From Streptomyces sp. NBC_01214 (GTDB lineage Bacteria > Actinomycetota > Actinomycetes > Streptomycetales > Streptomycetaceae), in NCBI RefSeq assembly GCF_026340975.1, contig NZ_JAPEOS010000001.1, positions 4,559,001-4,623,000 of the forward strand: DNA of 64,000 bases, given 5' to 3'. Each line of letters opens with the position of its first letter. Position 1 is the first letter of the stretch. The notes under the pieces were generated by a model. The model had not been told where the DNA came from. It saw nothing but the letters and a program-made list of their open reading frames with translations, and made no database searches. Below are positions 8,155 to 16,049 of the stretch, piece by piece. A program made the translations under genes and the position numbers.

Positions 8155-8396
8155 GGCACTCCCTCCGCGGCCCACGGGCGCGGGCCGGCCCCATCTTCGG
8201 GTCTCGGGGAACGGCCGTCCACCGGTTCGGGAGCATGGGGACGGGTGGGACGAGGGACCACACGAGAGCGGGGTTTCGGAGGGGCCCGGCCGACGGGCCC
8301 CGCCGACCGGTGAGCGCGGGCCCGGTCCACGGAGGCCGCACGGGGTGGTGACGTGATGTCATGCTTCGGCTGGGAGGAGGCGGACAGAATGTCCGC

Positions 8397-9407
8397 ATGG
8401 AGGCCACGATTCGCTGCGAAGGTCCGGGAACAAGCGCGCAGGACGGCCGGCGGGTGGGGCTCCGGCTCTACGACCGGTGCGAGGTCGTCCTCGCGGGGCC
8501 GGACGCGTTCGTCGAAGCGGCCGCCCGGTACCTGTGGCCGCAGGCGCGCCCGGTGCCCGCCCACCCCGCTCTGCCCACGGTCACCCTCGTGCCGGGCCGG
8601 ATCACGCCCGGGCTGACGGCCGCTGCCTCCCGGCGGACGGTCACGCTCTACGCGTCCCCCGACGGTCACGTCCCCGACTTCAACGAAGGCGTCGAGTACA
8701 CGGGAGTACCCGGCGTGGACCGGCTCGTCGTCAACCCGCACACCGGCACCCGGTTCCTGATCACGGGCACGGACGTCCGCGTCGTGAACCCCGATGCCGA
8801 GTCGGGCACGCGCGACGCCTTGCGGGTCGTCAAGCAGCTGGTGACCACGGAGTTCGAGGCGGCGGGCGTGTCGACGGTCCACGCGTCCGCGTTCGCCGTG
8901 GGCGGCGGGGCCGTCGCCGTGGCGGGACCCGCGGGTGCGGGCAAGACCTCGACCGTCCTCGCCGCGGTCGCCGCGGGTGCGCGCATGGTGGCCAACGACA
9001 AGCTGTACGCCCGTACCGATGCGGGCGGCACCCGCATTCGCGGCTGGACGGACCCCATTCGGGTGATCGATGGTCCGGGACGGCCGAAACGGACCGCCAC
9101 TCTCGCCGCGTACTTCGCCGGCGACGCCGACCGTGTCGTCGTGGACCCGCTGCCCCTGCGATCGGTCGTCCTGGCGTGCGTCGGCACACCGTCGGTGCCG
9201 GTCCGGTGCGAGGAACTGGACCCGACCGCCGGCCTGCTGCTCCTCCGGCAGGAGGTCCTGCCGCCGCGGGTCCGCTGGCTGGGGACCGAGCCCTCGCCGG
9301 CGAGCGCCCCGCTCCCGCCGTCCGCCGACCGCTTCTTCCGCCTGACGTACGGCTACCGGGACGCGGCGCGCGCGATGGACCTGCTGATGCGGCGCCTGAG
9401 GGTGTGA
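8397..9407 (+). CDS. HPr kinase-like P-loop protein
   Basis: About 336 residues. A central Walker A motif, GPAGAGKTS, sits near residue 180, preceded by VHASAFAVGGGAVAVAG and followed by ANDKLYARTD. This is the arrangement of the HPr kinase/phosphorylase C-terminal domain and its many actinobacterial relatives, in which an H.sa strand leads into the P-loop and a D..... strand follows. The upstream half has no recognised domain. No PTS partner gene is nearby, so phosphorylation of HPr is unlikely; such stand-alone proteins often lie in peptide-maturation or conflict loci. An ATG at 8361 is an alternative start; 8397 is chosen because the sequence from there looks natural. It lies 168 bases before the membrane protein/STAND pair in the same direction. 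Confidence 0.75.
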   Translation: MEATIRCEGPGTSAQDGRRVGLRLYDRCEVVLAGPDAFVEAAARYLWPQARPVPAHPALPTVTLVPGRITPGLTAAASRRTVTLYASPDGHVPDFNEGVEYTGVPGVDRLVVNPHTGTRFLITGTDVRVVNPDAESGTRDALRVVKQLVTTEFEAAGVSTVHASAFAVGGGAVAVAGPAGAGKTSTVLAAVAAGARMVANDKLYARTDAGGTRIRGWTDPIRVIDGPGRPKRTATLAAYFAGDADRVVVDPLPLRSVVLACVGTPSVPVRCEELDPTAGLLLLRQEVLPPRVRWLGTEPSPASAPLPPSADRFFRLTYGYRDAARAMDLLMRRLRV

Positions 9408-9574
9408 GCACCTGGTCCCGTGCGCAGGCGAGGTACCCGTTGCCTGCTGTTTCTTCCGCAATGGGCCAACTGCTATTCATGCGAGCGCCTTTGCCTCACA
9501 ATGGTCCGTTCGGGCACCGACGCCACACGTGCGGTCGCGGGGCCCGCGGCACACGAGGCGGGGAGGACCTTAAC

Positions 9575-10015
9575 GTGTCCACAGGAGCACGCCGGATCGT
9601 CGCGTGGTCGGTCGGCGCCGTCTGCTCGGCCGTGGTGGTCTGCCTCGTGGTGACGGCCGCGCTCGATCTGCCCGTCGCCGACGGAACGGCCAGTGTGGTC
9701 GCCGCCGTCGTGGCGGTGATCGGGCTCGGCCTGTCCGGGATCACCCTCCTGCGCGACCGCGGAACCTCCGGCCCCGGCCCCGGCGGTGGCAGGACCGTCA
9801 GGGTCCGGGCCCGCGGCAGGGGCAGCATCGCCGCAGGCGGGGACCTACGGGGCAACGCCATCGGAGCCCGGTCCACCGTGACCGGGGCGAGCGGCCCCGC
9901 GGCCGGCGGCCGTCCGGCCCGGGGCGGGCAGGACGTCAGCGCGCGCGGCGCGGGCGCCGTCGGAGCGGGTGGGGACATCGTCGACAACGCCATGGGCGAG
10001 GACAGCGAGCGATGA
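9575..10015 (+). CDS. small two-helix membrane protein with duplicated GGD-NAxG motif
   Basis: A 146-residue protein with a GTG start supported by GGGAGG 8 bases upstream. Two hydrophobic helices (residues about 8-30 and 38-59) anchor it in the membrane. A Gly/Arg-rich cytoplasmic-looking tail carries two copies of one motif: SIAAGGDLRGNAIGARS (about residues 84-100) and AVGAGGDIVDNAMGEDS (about 128-144). The next gene, a STAND NTPase, carries a third copy near its N-terminus, and the two reading frames overlap by four bases (ATGA), so they are translationally coupled. I infer a membrane-acting effector that is recruited or nucleated through this shared motif. The family itself is not recognised, and pore formation is a hypothesis. 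Confidence 0.8.
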   Translation: MSTGARRIVAWSVGAVCSAVVVCLVVTAALDLPVADGTASVVAAVVAVIGLGLSGITLLRDRGTSGPGPGGGRTVRVRARGRGSIAAGGDLRGNAIGARSTVTGASGPAAGGRPARGGQDVSARGAGAVGAGGDIVDNAMGEDSER

Positions 10016-13000
10016 GGCTGTGGCCCTGGCGGCGGGGCTCCCGGGCACCGCGTCCGTCGCCACCGCCACCCGCACCGCAGGCGCCTGACGGACGTGCGGT
10101 GGGACCGGGAACGTGGGAGGGCCTGGACCCGGCAGGCCCGCCAGCTCCCGCGCCCGTACGCGGGACCGCCCCCGGCGGGCCGGTCGGACGGTCCGAGGTC
10201 CGCGCGGACCGGGGCGGGCTCGGCGCCGGCGGTCACATGATGGGCAACGCCATCGGTACGGGCAGCAGCGCCACCCTGATCGAACAGGTGGTGGTCGGCT
10301 GGCCCCCCGGCCCCGAGCCACCGCGGCGCCGCCAACTCGCACCCCCGCCGCTCGGCGAGACGGCGAACCGCGCGGGCATCAGCGCTTCGGTGGAGGAGGC
10401 GCTGTCGGACGGGGAGTACGAGGGCCGGGCGCCGGTGCTCTTCCTGGAGGGGTACGGCGGGATCGGGAAGACGACGGTCGCGCTCCAGACCTGCTGGCTT
10501 CCGGAAGTAGCCGAACGCTTCCCCGGCGGAGTGGTGTGGACGGTCATCGGCCAGTCCCGGACCGGTCCCGAACTGGCCGACCACATCGCGGACATCTGCG
10601 AGCACCTGTCCGGCCGCCGCCCGACGAGCACCGATCCCCTCCTGGTCGGCGCCCTGCTCGGCGAGATCCTCGACGAAGGCGGTCCCGCCCTCGTGGTGGT
10701 CGACGACGTCTGGACGGAGGAGCAGGTCAATGCCTTCCTCGTCGGAGGCACCGGATCCGCCCGGATGTTCACCGCACGCAACAGGGGTCTCGCACCGGCC
10801 GTCGCCCGGATCGTCGAAGTCGGCCAGATGACGGAGGACGAGGCACGCGCGACCGCCTCGGCCGGCCTGCCCGAGCTCGACGCGTCGGTCCTGGAGAGCC
10901 TGCTGCGCTTCGCCAAGGGCTGGCCCGTCCTGCTCGGGCTGATCAACGCCTCGCTACGGGCCCACATCCGTGCCGGCGGACCACCGGCAGAGGTGGCCGC
11001 GTGGGTCGCCCACCTCGTCGCCTCGGACGGGCCCGAAGCACTCGACGCCACGATGCCGCCCCACATGCGCTCCACCGTCGCCGCGACGGTCAGCGCGAGC
11101 CTCGACCTGCTCTCCGCCGAGGAACGCGAACGCTACTTCGATCTCGCCGTCTTCGACGAGGACGCCGAAGTCCCCGAACACGTCGTGGCCCTGCTGTGGA
11201 GCGTGACCGGGGGACTGGAACGCACCGAGAGCCGCAGGATGACGGCACTGCTCTCCACCCTGCGTCTGGTGTCGCAGCGGTGGTGCGACGGCGAACCGGC
11301 GATCGCCGTCCACGACGTCCTGCGGTCGTACGTGCGCCACCAGATGTCCCCGCAGGACCTGGTGACCCGTAACCGGTCGCTGGTGGCCGCGCTGCGCACG
11401 TTGCTGCCCGCCGGTGCGGCCGCCCAGTGGTGGCTGCTGCCGCCACGTGAGGAGTTCGCGCTCCAATACCTCCCCTACCACCTCCAAGCGGCCGCCTTGC
11501 ACGCCGAACTCTGCGAACTCGCCTGCGATCCACGGTGGATCGAATCACAGATCCGGCACCTGGGCTCGGTGGTGCTCGCCGTCTCCACCCTGTCCGGGAT
11601 CGACACCGCCCGGGCCGCCGCGCTGCGGGCCGTACTCGACCGCGACGTCGAGGTCTTCGTCCCGGAGGCCGCCCCGTCGGCCGTCGGGGCGACCCTCGCC
11701 AGCCGGTTGGCGGGAACCGCGGAACTGGACGGAGTCGTCGAGCGTTACCTCGAAGGGATGGCGCGCCCGCTGTTGCGCGCGCACTGGCCGCTGCCCGACA
11801 CCGACGCGGCCACCGACGACGGGCACACCGGCCCCATCGGCGACTGCGCCGTGTCACCGCGCGGTGATGTCATCGCCACCGCGTCCGACGACCGGCTGGT
11901 GATCCTCTGGGACGCGGCCACCCTCCGGGTCCGTCACGTCCTGCGCGGGCACAGTCAGCGGGTCCGGGCCTGCGCGTTCAGCCCGGACGGATCCCGACTC
12001 CTGTCCGCGGCGACCGACGGAACCGTCCGGATCTGGAACGTCCTCGACGGCCGTCCGCTGCACGTCCTCGGGGAGCACTCCGCCCGCGTGCTGGGATGCG
12101 CGTGGTCCCCGGACGGCGGGTGGGTCGCCTCGACGACCGGTGACGGCACGGTGACCATCTGGGACGCCCGTACCGGCGAGAAGCGCCGCGAGATGCACAG
12201 CCCGAGCGGAAACGAGTGGGACTGCGCCTTCACTCCCGACGGAGACGGCCTCGTGTCGGTCGGCGAGGACGGTGTCCTGCGGATGTGGGACACCGCCAGC
12301 GGTGTCGCGCGCTGGAGCACCGTGGTCCATGAGGGGAGGATCCGCTGCTGCACGGTCGCCCCCTCCGGCGCCCTGATGGCCACGGCGGGCAGCGATGCGA
12401 CGGTCCGCGTGCTCCGCACCGGCACGGGGGAGTTGGTGCACGTCCTGCGGGCGCACACCGACCGTGTCCGCGCCTGCGCGTTCTCGCCCGACGGCACTCT
12501 GCTGGCCAGTGCCTCGGAGGACCGGACGATCCGGCTGTGGGACACCGCCAGCGGACGCCAGGTCCGCGTCCTGCACGGACACACCGACTGGGTCGGGGCA
12601 TCGGTCTTCACGGCCGACGGCGGGACCCTCATCAGCTGCGGCGGGGACACGACGCTGCGGACGTGGGACGTGACGGCCGACACGCCGCCCCGGACCGTGC
12701 GCGCGACGCGCCGGGCCGTGGGGTGCTGCGCGTTCTCCGCGGACGGACGGCACGTGGTGGCCGGGCACAGCGACGGCGTCGTCCAGCTCTTCGACATCGC
12801 GACCGGCCGGGTGCGCTTCGAGGTCGACGGCCACGACGGCCGGGTCCTGGACTGCGCGGTCACGCCCGACGGAGACGTCGTCACCGCGGGCGCCGACGGC
12901 GACCTGGCGCTGTGGGCCGCGCCGTCGGGCGATCTACGGCGCCGGTTCAAGCGCCATTCGGGCCGCGTCTGGGGGTGCGCCGTCTCCCCGGACGGCACCC

Positions 13001-13587
13001 GGATGGCGTCGGCGGGCGAAGACGCAGTGGTGAGGGTCCACGACCTGCGCACCACAGAGGTCCTCGGCGAGCTGGTGAACCACGACGGACACGTGCTCGG
13101 CTGCGCCTTCTCACCCGACGGAGAGCTCATCGCCTCCGTCGGGGACGACGGCACGCTGCGCCTGTGGGACAGCCGCACCGGACACCTGCGGTCGACGCTC
13201 GCGACGGGCCGGGAGAGCTCGTTGTGGCGTTGCTGCTTCTCGCCCGACGGCACTCTGCTGGCCTCGGTCGGATCGCCGGCGACGGCACTCACCCTGTGGT
13301 CGACCGCCGATCGGACGGTGGGCACGTCCGTCCCGATCGGCGGCGACCGGATCACCGGCTGTGCCTTCTCCCCGTCGGGACGGCAGATCGCGACCTGCGG
13401 CGACGAAGGCTACCTGGGTGTGTGGGACGTGGCCACGGGCACGCCCCTCACCGGCATCCGGGTCGCCTATCCGCTGCACCGGTGCGCCTGGTCCGCCGCG
13501 GGCACCGGCACCGGCACCGGCACCGGTTCCATGATCGCTGCCGCGGGGAACGGCGGGCTGTACCTCTTCGCCTACGAGGACGACTGA
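10012..13587 (+). CDS. STAND NTPase (NB-ARC-like) with 14 WD40 repeats
   Basis: A 1191-residue, NLR-like protein. Residues 1-66 are Pro/Arg-rich. Residues 67-86 hold GLGAGGHMMGNAIGTGSS, the motif also present twice in the preceding membrane protein. The NTPase has Walker A GYGGIGKTT (about 147-155), Walker B ALVVVDDVW (about 226-234) and GSARMFTARNR as sensor, followed by helical and winged-helix segments to about residue 600. From about residue 604 there are 14 repeats of about 42 residues (consensus CAFSPDG...SASEDGT.RLWD), enough for two seven-bladed propellers, which is the Apaf-1 architecture. The expected mechanism, by family knowledge, is ligand sensing by the propellers, ATP-driven oligomerisation and effector activation. 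Repeat 14 contains a GT repeat from a GGCACC microsatellite. Confidence 0.92.
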   Translation: MRLWPWRRGSRAPRPSPPPPAPQAPDGRAVGPGTWEGLDPAGPPAPAPVRGTAPGGPVGRSEVRADRGGLGAGGHMMGNAIGTGSSATLIEQVVVGWPPGPEPPRRRQLAPPPLGETANRAGISASVEEALSDGEYEGRAPVLFLEGYGGIGKTTVALQTCWLPEVAERFPGGVVWTVIGQSRTGPELADHIADICEHLSGRRPTSTDPLLVGALLGEILDEGGPALVVVDDVWTEEQVNAFLVGGTGSARMFTARNRGLAPAVARIVEVGQMTEDEARATASAGLPELDASVLESLLRFAKGWPVLLGLINASLRAHIRAGGPPAEVAAWVAHLVASDGPEALDATMPPHMRSTVAATVSASLDLLSAEERERYFDLAVFDEDAEVPEHVVALLWSVTGGLERTESRRMTALLSTLRLVSQRWCDGEPAIAVHDVLRSYVRHQMSPQDLVTRNRSLVAALRTLLPAGAAAQWWLLPPREEFALQYLPYHLQAAALHAELCELACDPRWIESQIRHLGSVVLAVSTLSGIDTARAAALRAVLDRDVEVFVPEAAPSAVGATLASRLAGTAELDGVVERYLEGMARPLLRAHWPLPDTDAATDDGHTGPIGDCAVSPRGDVIATASDDRLVILWDAATLRVRHVLRGHSQRVRACAFSPDGSRLLSAATDGTVRIWNVLDGRPLHVLGEHSARVLGCAWSPDGGWVASTTGDGTVTIWDARTGEKRREMHSPSGNEWDCAFTPDGDGLVSVGEDGVLRMWDTASGVARWSTVVHEGRIRCCTVAPSGALMATAGSDATVRVLRTGTGELVHVLRAHTDRVRACAFSPDGTLLASASEDRTIRLWDTASGRQVRVLHGHTDWVGASVFTADGGTLISCGGDTTLRTWDVTADTPPRTVRATRRAVGCCAFSADGRHVVAGHSDGVVQLFDIATGRVRFEVDGHDGRVLDCAVTPDGDVVTAGADGDLALWAAPSGDLRRRFKRHSGRVWGCAVSPDGTRMASAGEDAVVRVHDLRTTEVLGELVNHDGHVLGCAFSPDGELIASVGDDGTLRLWDSRTGHLRSTLATGRESSLWRCCFSPDGTLLASVGSPATALTLWSTADRTVGTSVPIGGDRITGCAFSPSGRQIATCGDEGYLGVWDVATGTPLTGIRVAYPLHRCAWSAAGTGTGTGTGSMIAAAGNGGLYLFAYEDD
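11821..13560 (+). repeat. WD40 repeat array, DNA-level homogenised
   Basis: Fourteen coding repeats of about 126 bases. Some copies are identical over longer stretches than protein conservation requires. For example, 27 bases at 12481-12507 recur exactly at 13237-13263, and 19 bases ending GACACCGCCAGCGG recur in two repeats near 12285 and 12536. A GGCACC microsatellite follows at about 13501-13527. Confidence 0.8.
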
Positions 13588-13591
13588 CCGG

Positions 13592-14728
13592 TCAGGCGCC
13601 GTCGGCCGGGTCGCCGCCGGGGCCGTGCCGCACGAAGCCGTGTCGCGAGTACGACGCCGTCTGCACCAGTTCGGTCACCAGCCGGCCGGGGGTGTGCTTC
13701 CGGATGGCGGCGAGGAACTCCCGCGTCCCCCCGGCGAACAGTCGCGGGGTGACGTCGGGATGTTCGAGCAAGGAGACCCCGGGCGCCAGGTCGTAGGCCC
13801 GACCGTTGAGGGTCAGCCGGCCGGGGGACTGGGTGACGTCGAGGGGACGCGACGTGGACGTCCCCCAGCCGTGCGGTACGACGAGCCGGTCCTCCCCGGT
13901 GAGGAGGCGTACCGAGTTGAGGCCGCCGACGGAGGGCCGGAACATGGCGATCGGCCGTCCCGGCGCACTGAACACGGGGACCTCCTCGTCCGGCTCGCAC
14001 AGGTAGCAGCCGATCACCGCGGACGCGGGAGTCGGCATGAAGTAGTGGTGCTTGTGGTATTCGTCGACCGTGCCGATACGCCCGTCCAGCAACATGGTCG
14101 CCACGAAGCGGTGCCGCAGGATGTTGAACCGCAGCAACATCTGCGCGAGATCGGCGAAGAGTTCCGCCTTCTTCCCGACCAGGAGCCGGATGCGTCGTTC
14201 TCCGTCGAAGGTGAGCACCGAATCCGCGAACCAGTTCTCCGGTGTCGGGCACAAGCCGTTGAACTGGTCCTTGAACTCCTTCTCGTTGCTGTGCAGCAGG
14301 AGCGCGTACCTGCCGTCGGTCTCCCGGCGACAGGTGAGGATGAAGTGGTTCCCGCGGTCGAAGTTCCATTCGTAGCTGCTGTTTTCACAGATGCGCCCGC
14401 GGAGCGTGTTGACCGCTTTCTCCGTGAACACCTCCGCAGGGTCGCCGTCCAGCCAGAAAATGGACGACGTGTCGATGTTCATCGTGGTGTCCACCGGAAC
14501 CACGGGCACGCCGCATTCCCATTCGACCAGGCATCCGGTGGCGAATCCCCCGGCCAGCCGCAGGGCGTCGTAGGGGATTCCCAAGTCGGCGGCAGGGCTC
14601 ACGCGGCAGTCCGCCCGGCGGTCCAGGGTGCGCAGCGCATCGCGCAGCAAGCGCTCGGTCTGCTGGAGGTAAGGGATGAGGAATCGTTGTGCCCGGTCGT
14701 CCTCGACCATTGCGTCCGGTGCGGACAC
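13592..14728 (-). CDS. divergent RtcB-like RNA ligase homologue
   Basis: A 378-residue protein in which the RtcB metal-centre motifs appear in family order. NIDTSS (about 84-89) corresponds to DIGCGM, with Asp kept and Cys replaced by Ser. GNHF (126-129) matches the GNHFIE motif, but its Glu is Leu. HSN (146-148) matches HSGSR, HKHHYF (225-230) the third metal His, PSVGGLNSV (265-273) the PGSMGxxSY loop, and HGWGTSTSR (286-294) the HGAGR..SR motif carrying the guanylylated His. RtcB joins 2',3'-cyclic-phosphate or 3'-phosphate RNA ends to 5'-OH ends with GTP and Mn. Here the protein is about 100 residues short and two signature residues are changed, so activity may differ. Tandem GTG starts follow GGAGG by about 7 bases. 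It is convergent with the STAND gene at 4 bases. Confidence 0.8.
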   Translation of the reverse strand: MSAPDAMVEDDRAQRFLIPYLQQTERLLRDALRTLDRRADCRVSPAADLGIPYDALRLAGGFATGCLVEWECGVPVVPVDTTMNIDTSSIFWLDGDPAEVFTEKAVNTLRGRICENSSYEWNFDRGNHFILTCRRETDGRYALLLHSNEKEFKDQFNGLCPTPENWFADSVLTFDGERRIRLLVGKKAELFADLAQMLLRFNILRHRFVATMLLDGRIGTVDEYHKHHYFMPTPASAVIGCYLCEPDEEVPVFSAPGRPIAMFRPSVGGLNSVRLLTGEDRLVVPHGWGTSTSRPLDVTQSPGRLTLNGRAYDLAPGVSLLEHPDVTPRLFAGGTREFLAAIRKHTPGRLVTELVQTASYSRHGFVRHGPGGDPADGA

Positions 14729-14783
14729 CACTCGGCCTCCTCTTCCTCTTCCGAGGGATGCGTGAGGGAAATGCGGCACCCGT

Positions 14784-15791
14784 CTACGGCACGACGGCGA
14801 CGGCCTCGATCTCCCGCAGAGTGTCGTCGGAAACGGTCACCTTCGTGGTGCCCGCCCAACTGTCGACCTGGCCGGGAAGGCGCGCGCCGACGATCGCCCC
14901 GCTCACCCCGGGCCGGCTGAGCACCCAGGCGAGGGCGAGCTCGGAAACCGTGTGCCCGAGCGGGTCGGCGATGGTCCGCAGCGCGTCGACGACGGCCAGC
15001 TTGTGGGTCAGTGCGGGCTCGGCGAACTTCGAGGACCTCTTGCGCCAGTCGTCGGGCGCGAGCGCCCCGACGCGCGCGTGGTCGAAGGCGCCGGTCAACA
15101 GCCCGGAGGCCAGGGGCGAGTAGGCGATGACGCCCGTGCCGTGCTCCTGACACCAGTCGAGGAGCGGGAGCGACTTCCGGTCGAGGAGGCTCAGGGACGG
15201 CTGCAACGAGTCCACGTGCCGGACCGTCTCGCAGCGGTCGAGCAGGTCACGGTCCACGTTCGACAGCCCGATCCAGCGGACCTTGCCCTCGTCGACGAGT
15301 TCCGCGAGCGTGGCCCAGGATTCCTCGATCGACGTGCCGGTCCGGGCATCCGGCCGGTGGATCTGATAGAGATCGATCCGGTCCACGCCGAGACGTTTCA
15401 GGCTGGCCTCGCACTCTTGGCGGATACTGCTCGGCCGCAGGTCGGATACGACCTTTCCGGGATTCTCGGCGTCCCAGACGCGACCGCATTTGGTGAAGAC
15501 CAAAGGCCTTTCGGACGAATTGAGCTGCCTCAGCGCAGCCCCCACGACCTCTTCCGAGTGGCCGCATCCGTAGGCGGGCGCGGTATCGAGCCAATTGAGG
15601 CCGCGATCGACCGCATGCAGGACGGTCCGCACCGAAACGGCGTCGTCGACCGGCCCCCACCCGTGCTCGTACGGTCCGCCGATGGCCCAGGTGCCCAGTC
15701 CCAGGCGGGTGATCTCGGGGCCTTCGCGCCCCAGCCTCGTGGTGTCGACCTGATTCTGGACGGATTGCGATCGCGTCTTGTCTGGCTTCAC
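14784..15791 (-). CDS. aldo/keto reductase
   Basis: A 335-residue NADPH-dependent reductase with a TIM-barrel fold. The catalytic tetrad is visible: Asp and Tyr in WLDTAPAYGCGHSE, Lys in LVFTKCGRVW and His in IDLYQIHRPD. The cofactor-binding end reads GVSGAIVGARLPGQV. It resembles the YghZ/Tas-type AKR families that reduce aldehydes; the substrate is unknown. The GTG at 15791 is the most upstream plausible start before the sequence loses protein-like character, and its ribosome site is weak. It lies 55 bases upstream of the RtcB-like gene in the same direction, so the two probably form an operon. Confidence 0.87.
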   Translation of the reverse strand: MKPDKTRSQSVQNQVDTTRLGREGPEITRLGLGTWAIGGPYEHGWGPVDDAVSVRTVLHAVDRGLNWLDTAPAYGCGHSEEVVGAALRQLNSSERPLVFTKCGRVWDAENPGKVVSDLRPSSIRQECEASLKRLGVDRIDLYQIHRPDARTGTSIEESWATLAELVDEGKVRWIGLSNVDRDLLDRCETVRHVDSLQPSLSLLDRKSLPLLDWCQEHGTGVIAYSPLASGLLTGAFDHARVGALAPDDWRKRSSKFAEPALTHKLAVVDALRTIADPLGHTVSELALAWVLSRPGVSGAIVGARLPGQVDSWAGTTKVTVSDDTLREIEAVAVVP

Positions 15792-16049
15792 GGTCGCGCA
15801 TCTTACGTGAGGCGTAACTGGCTGTCGATGAGGCCGATTTGAAGCGATCGACAATCGATCTCGCTCACGATGGATATGGATCCCGCGCGATCATTCGCGT
15901 TCATGGTCCGGGTCCGTGCGACCCGGCCGTAGGAGCGTGCCGGCCCGGGCCGCGATGTGTCCGGCGCCCGGAAAACGGCGGGCCGCGGCGGGGCGCCGCC
16001 CGTTACGATCGGGCCTCCACCCGATCACGGCGGTCCGACGGAGGCACCG
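15792..16049. promoter_or_regulatory. divergent promoter region, relatively AT-rich
   Basis: The spacer between the aldo/keto reductase and the RNase Z-like gene is notably poorer in GC than its surroundings. It contains short inverted motifs such as GCGATCGACAATCGATCTCGC near 15843-15863. It probably holds both promoters; no -10/-35 pair is convincing by eye. Confidence 0.35.

Noticed and set aside
11821..13560. Repeats suggesting a CRISPR array
   Set aside because: The repeats are in-frame coding WD40 units with no spacer pattern.
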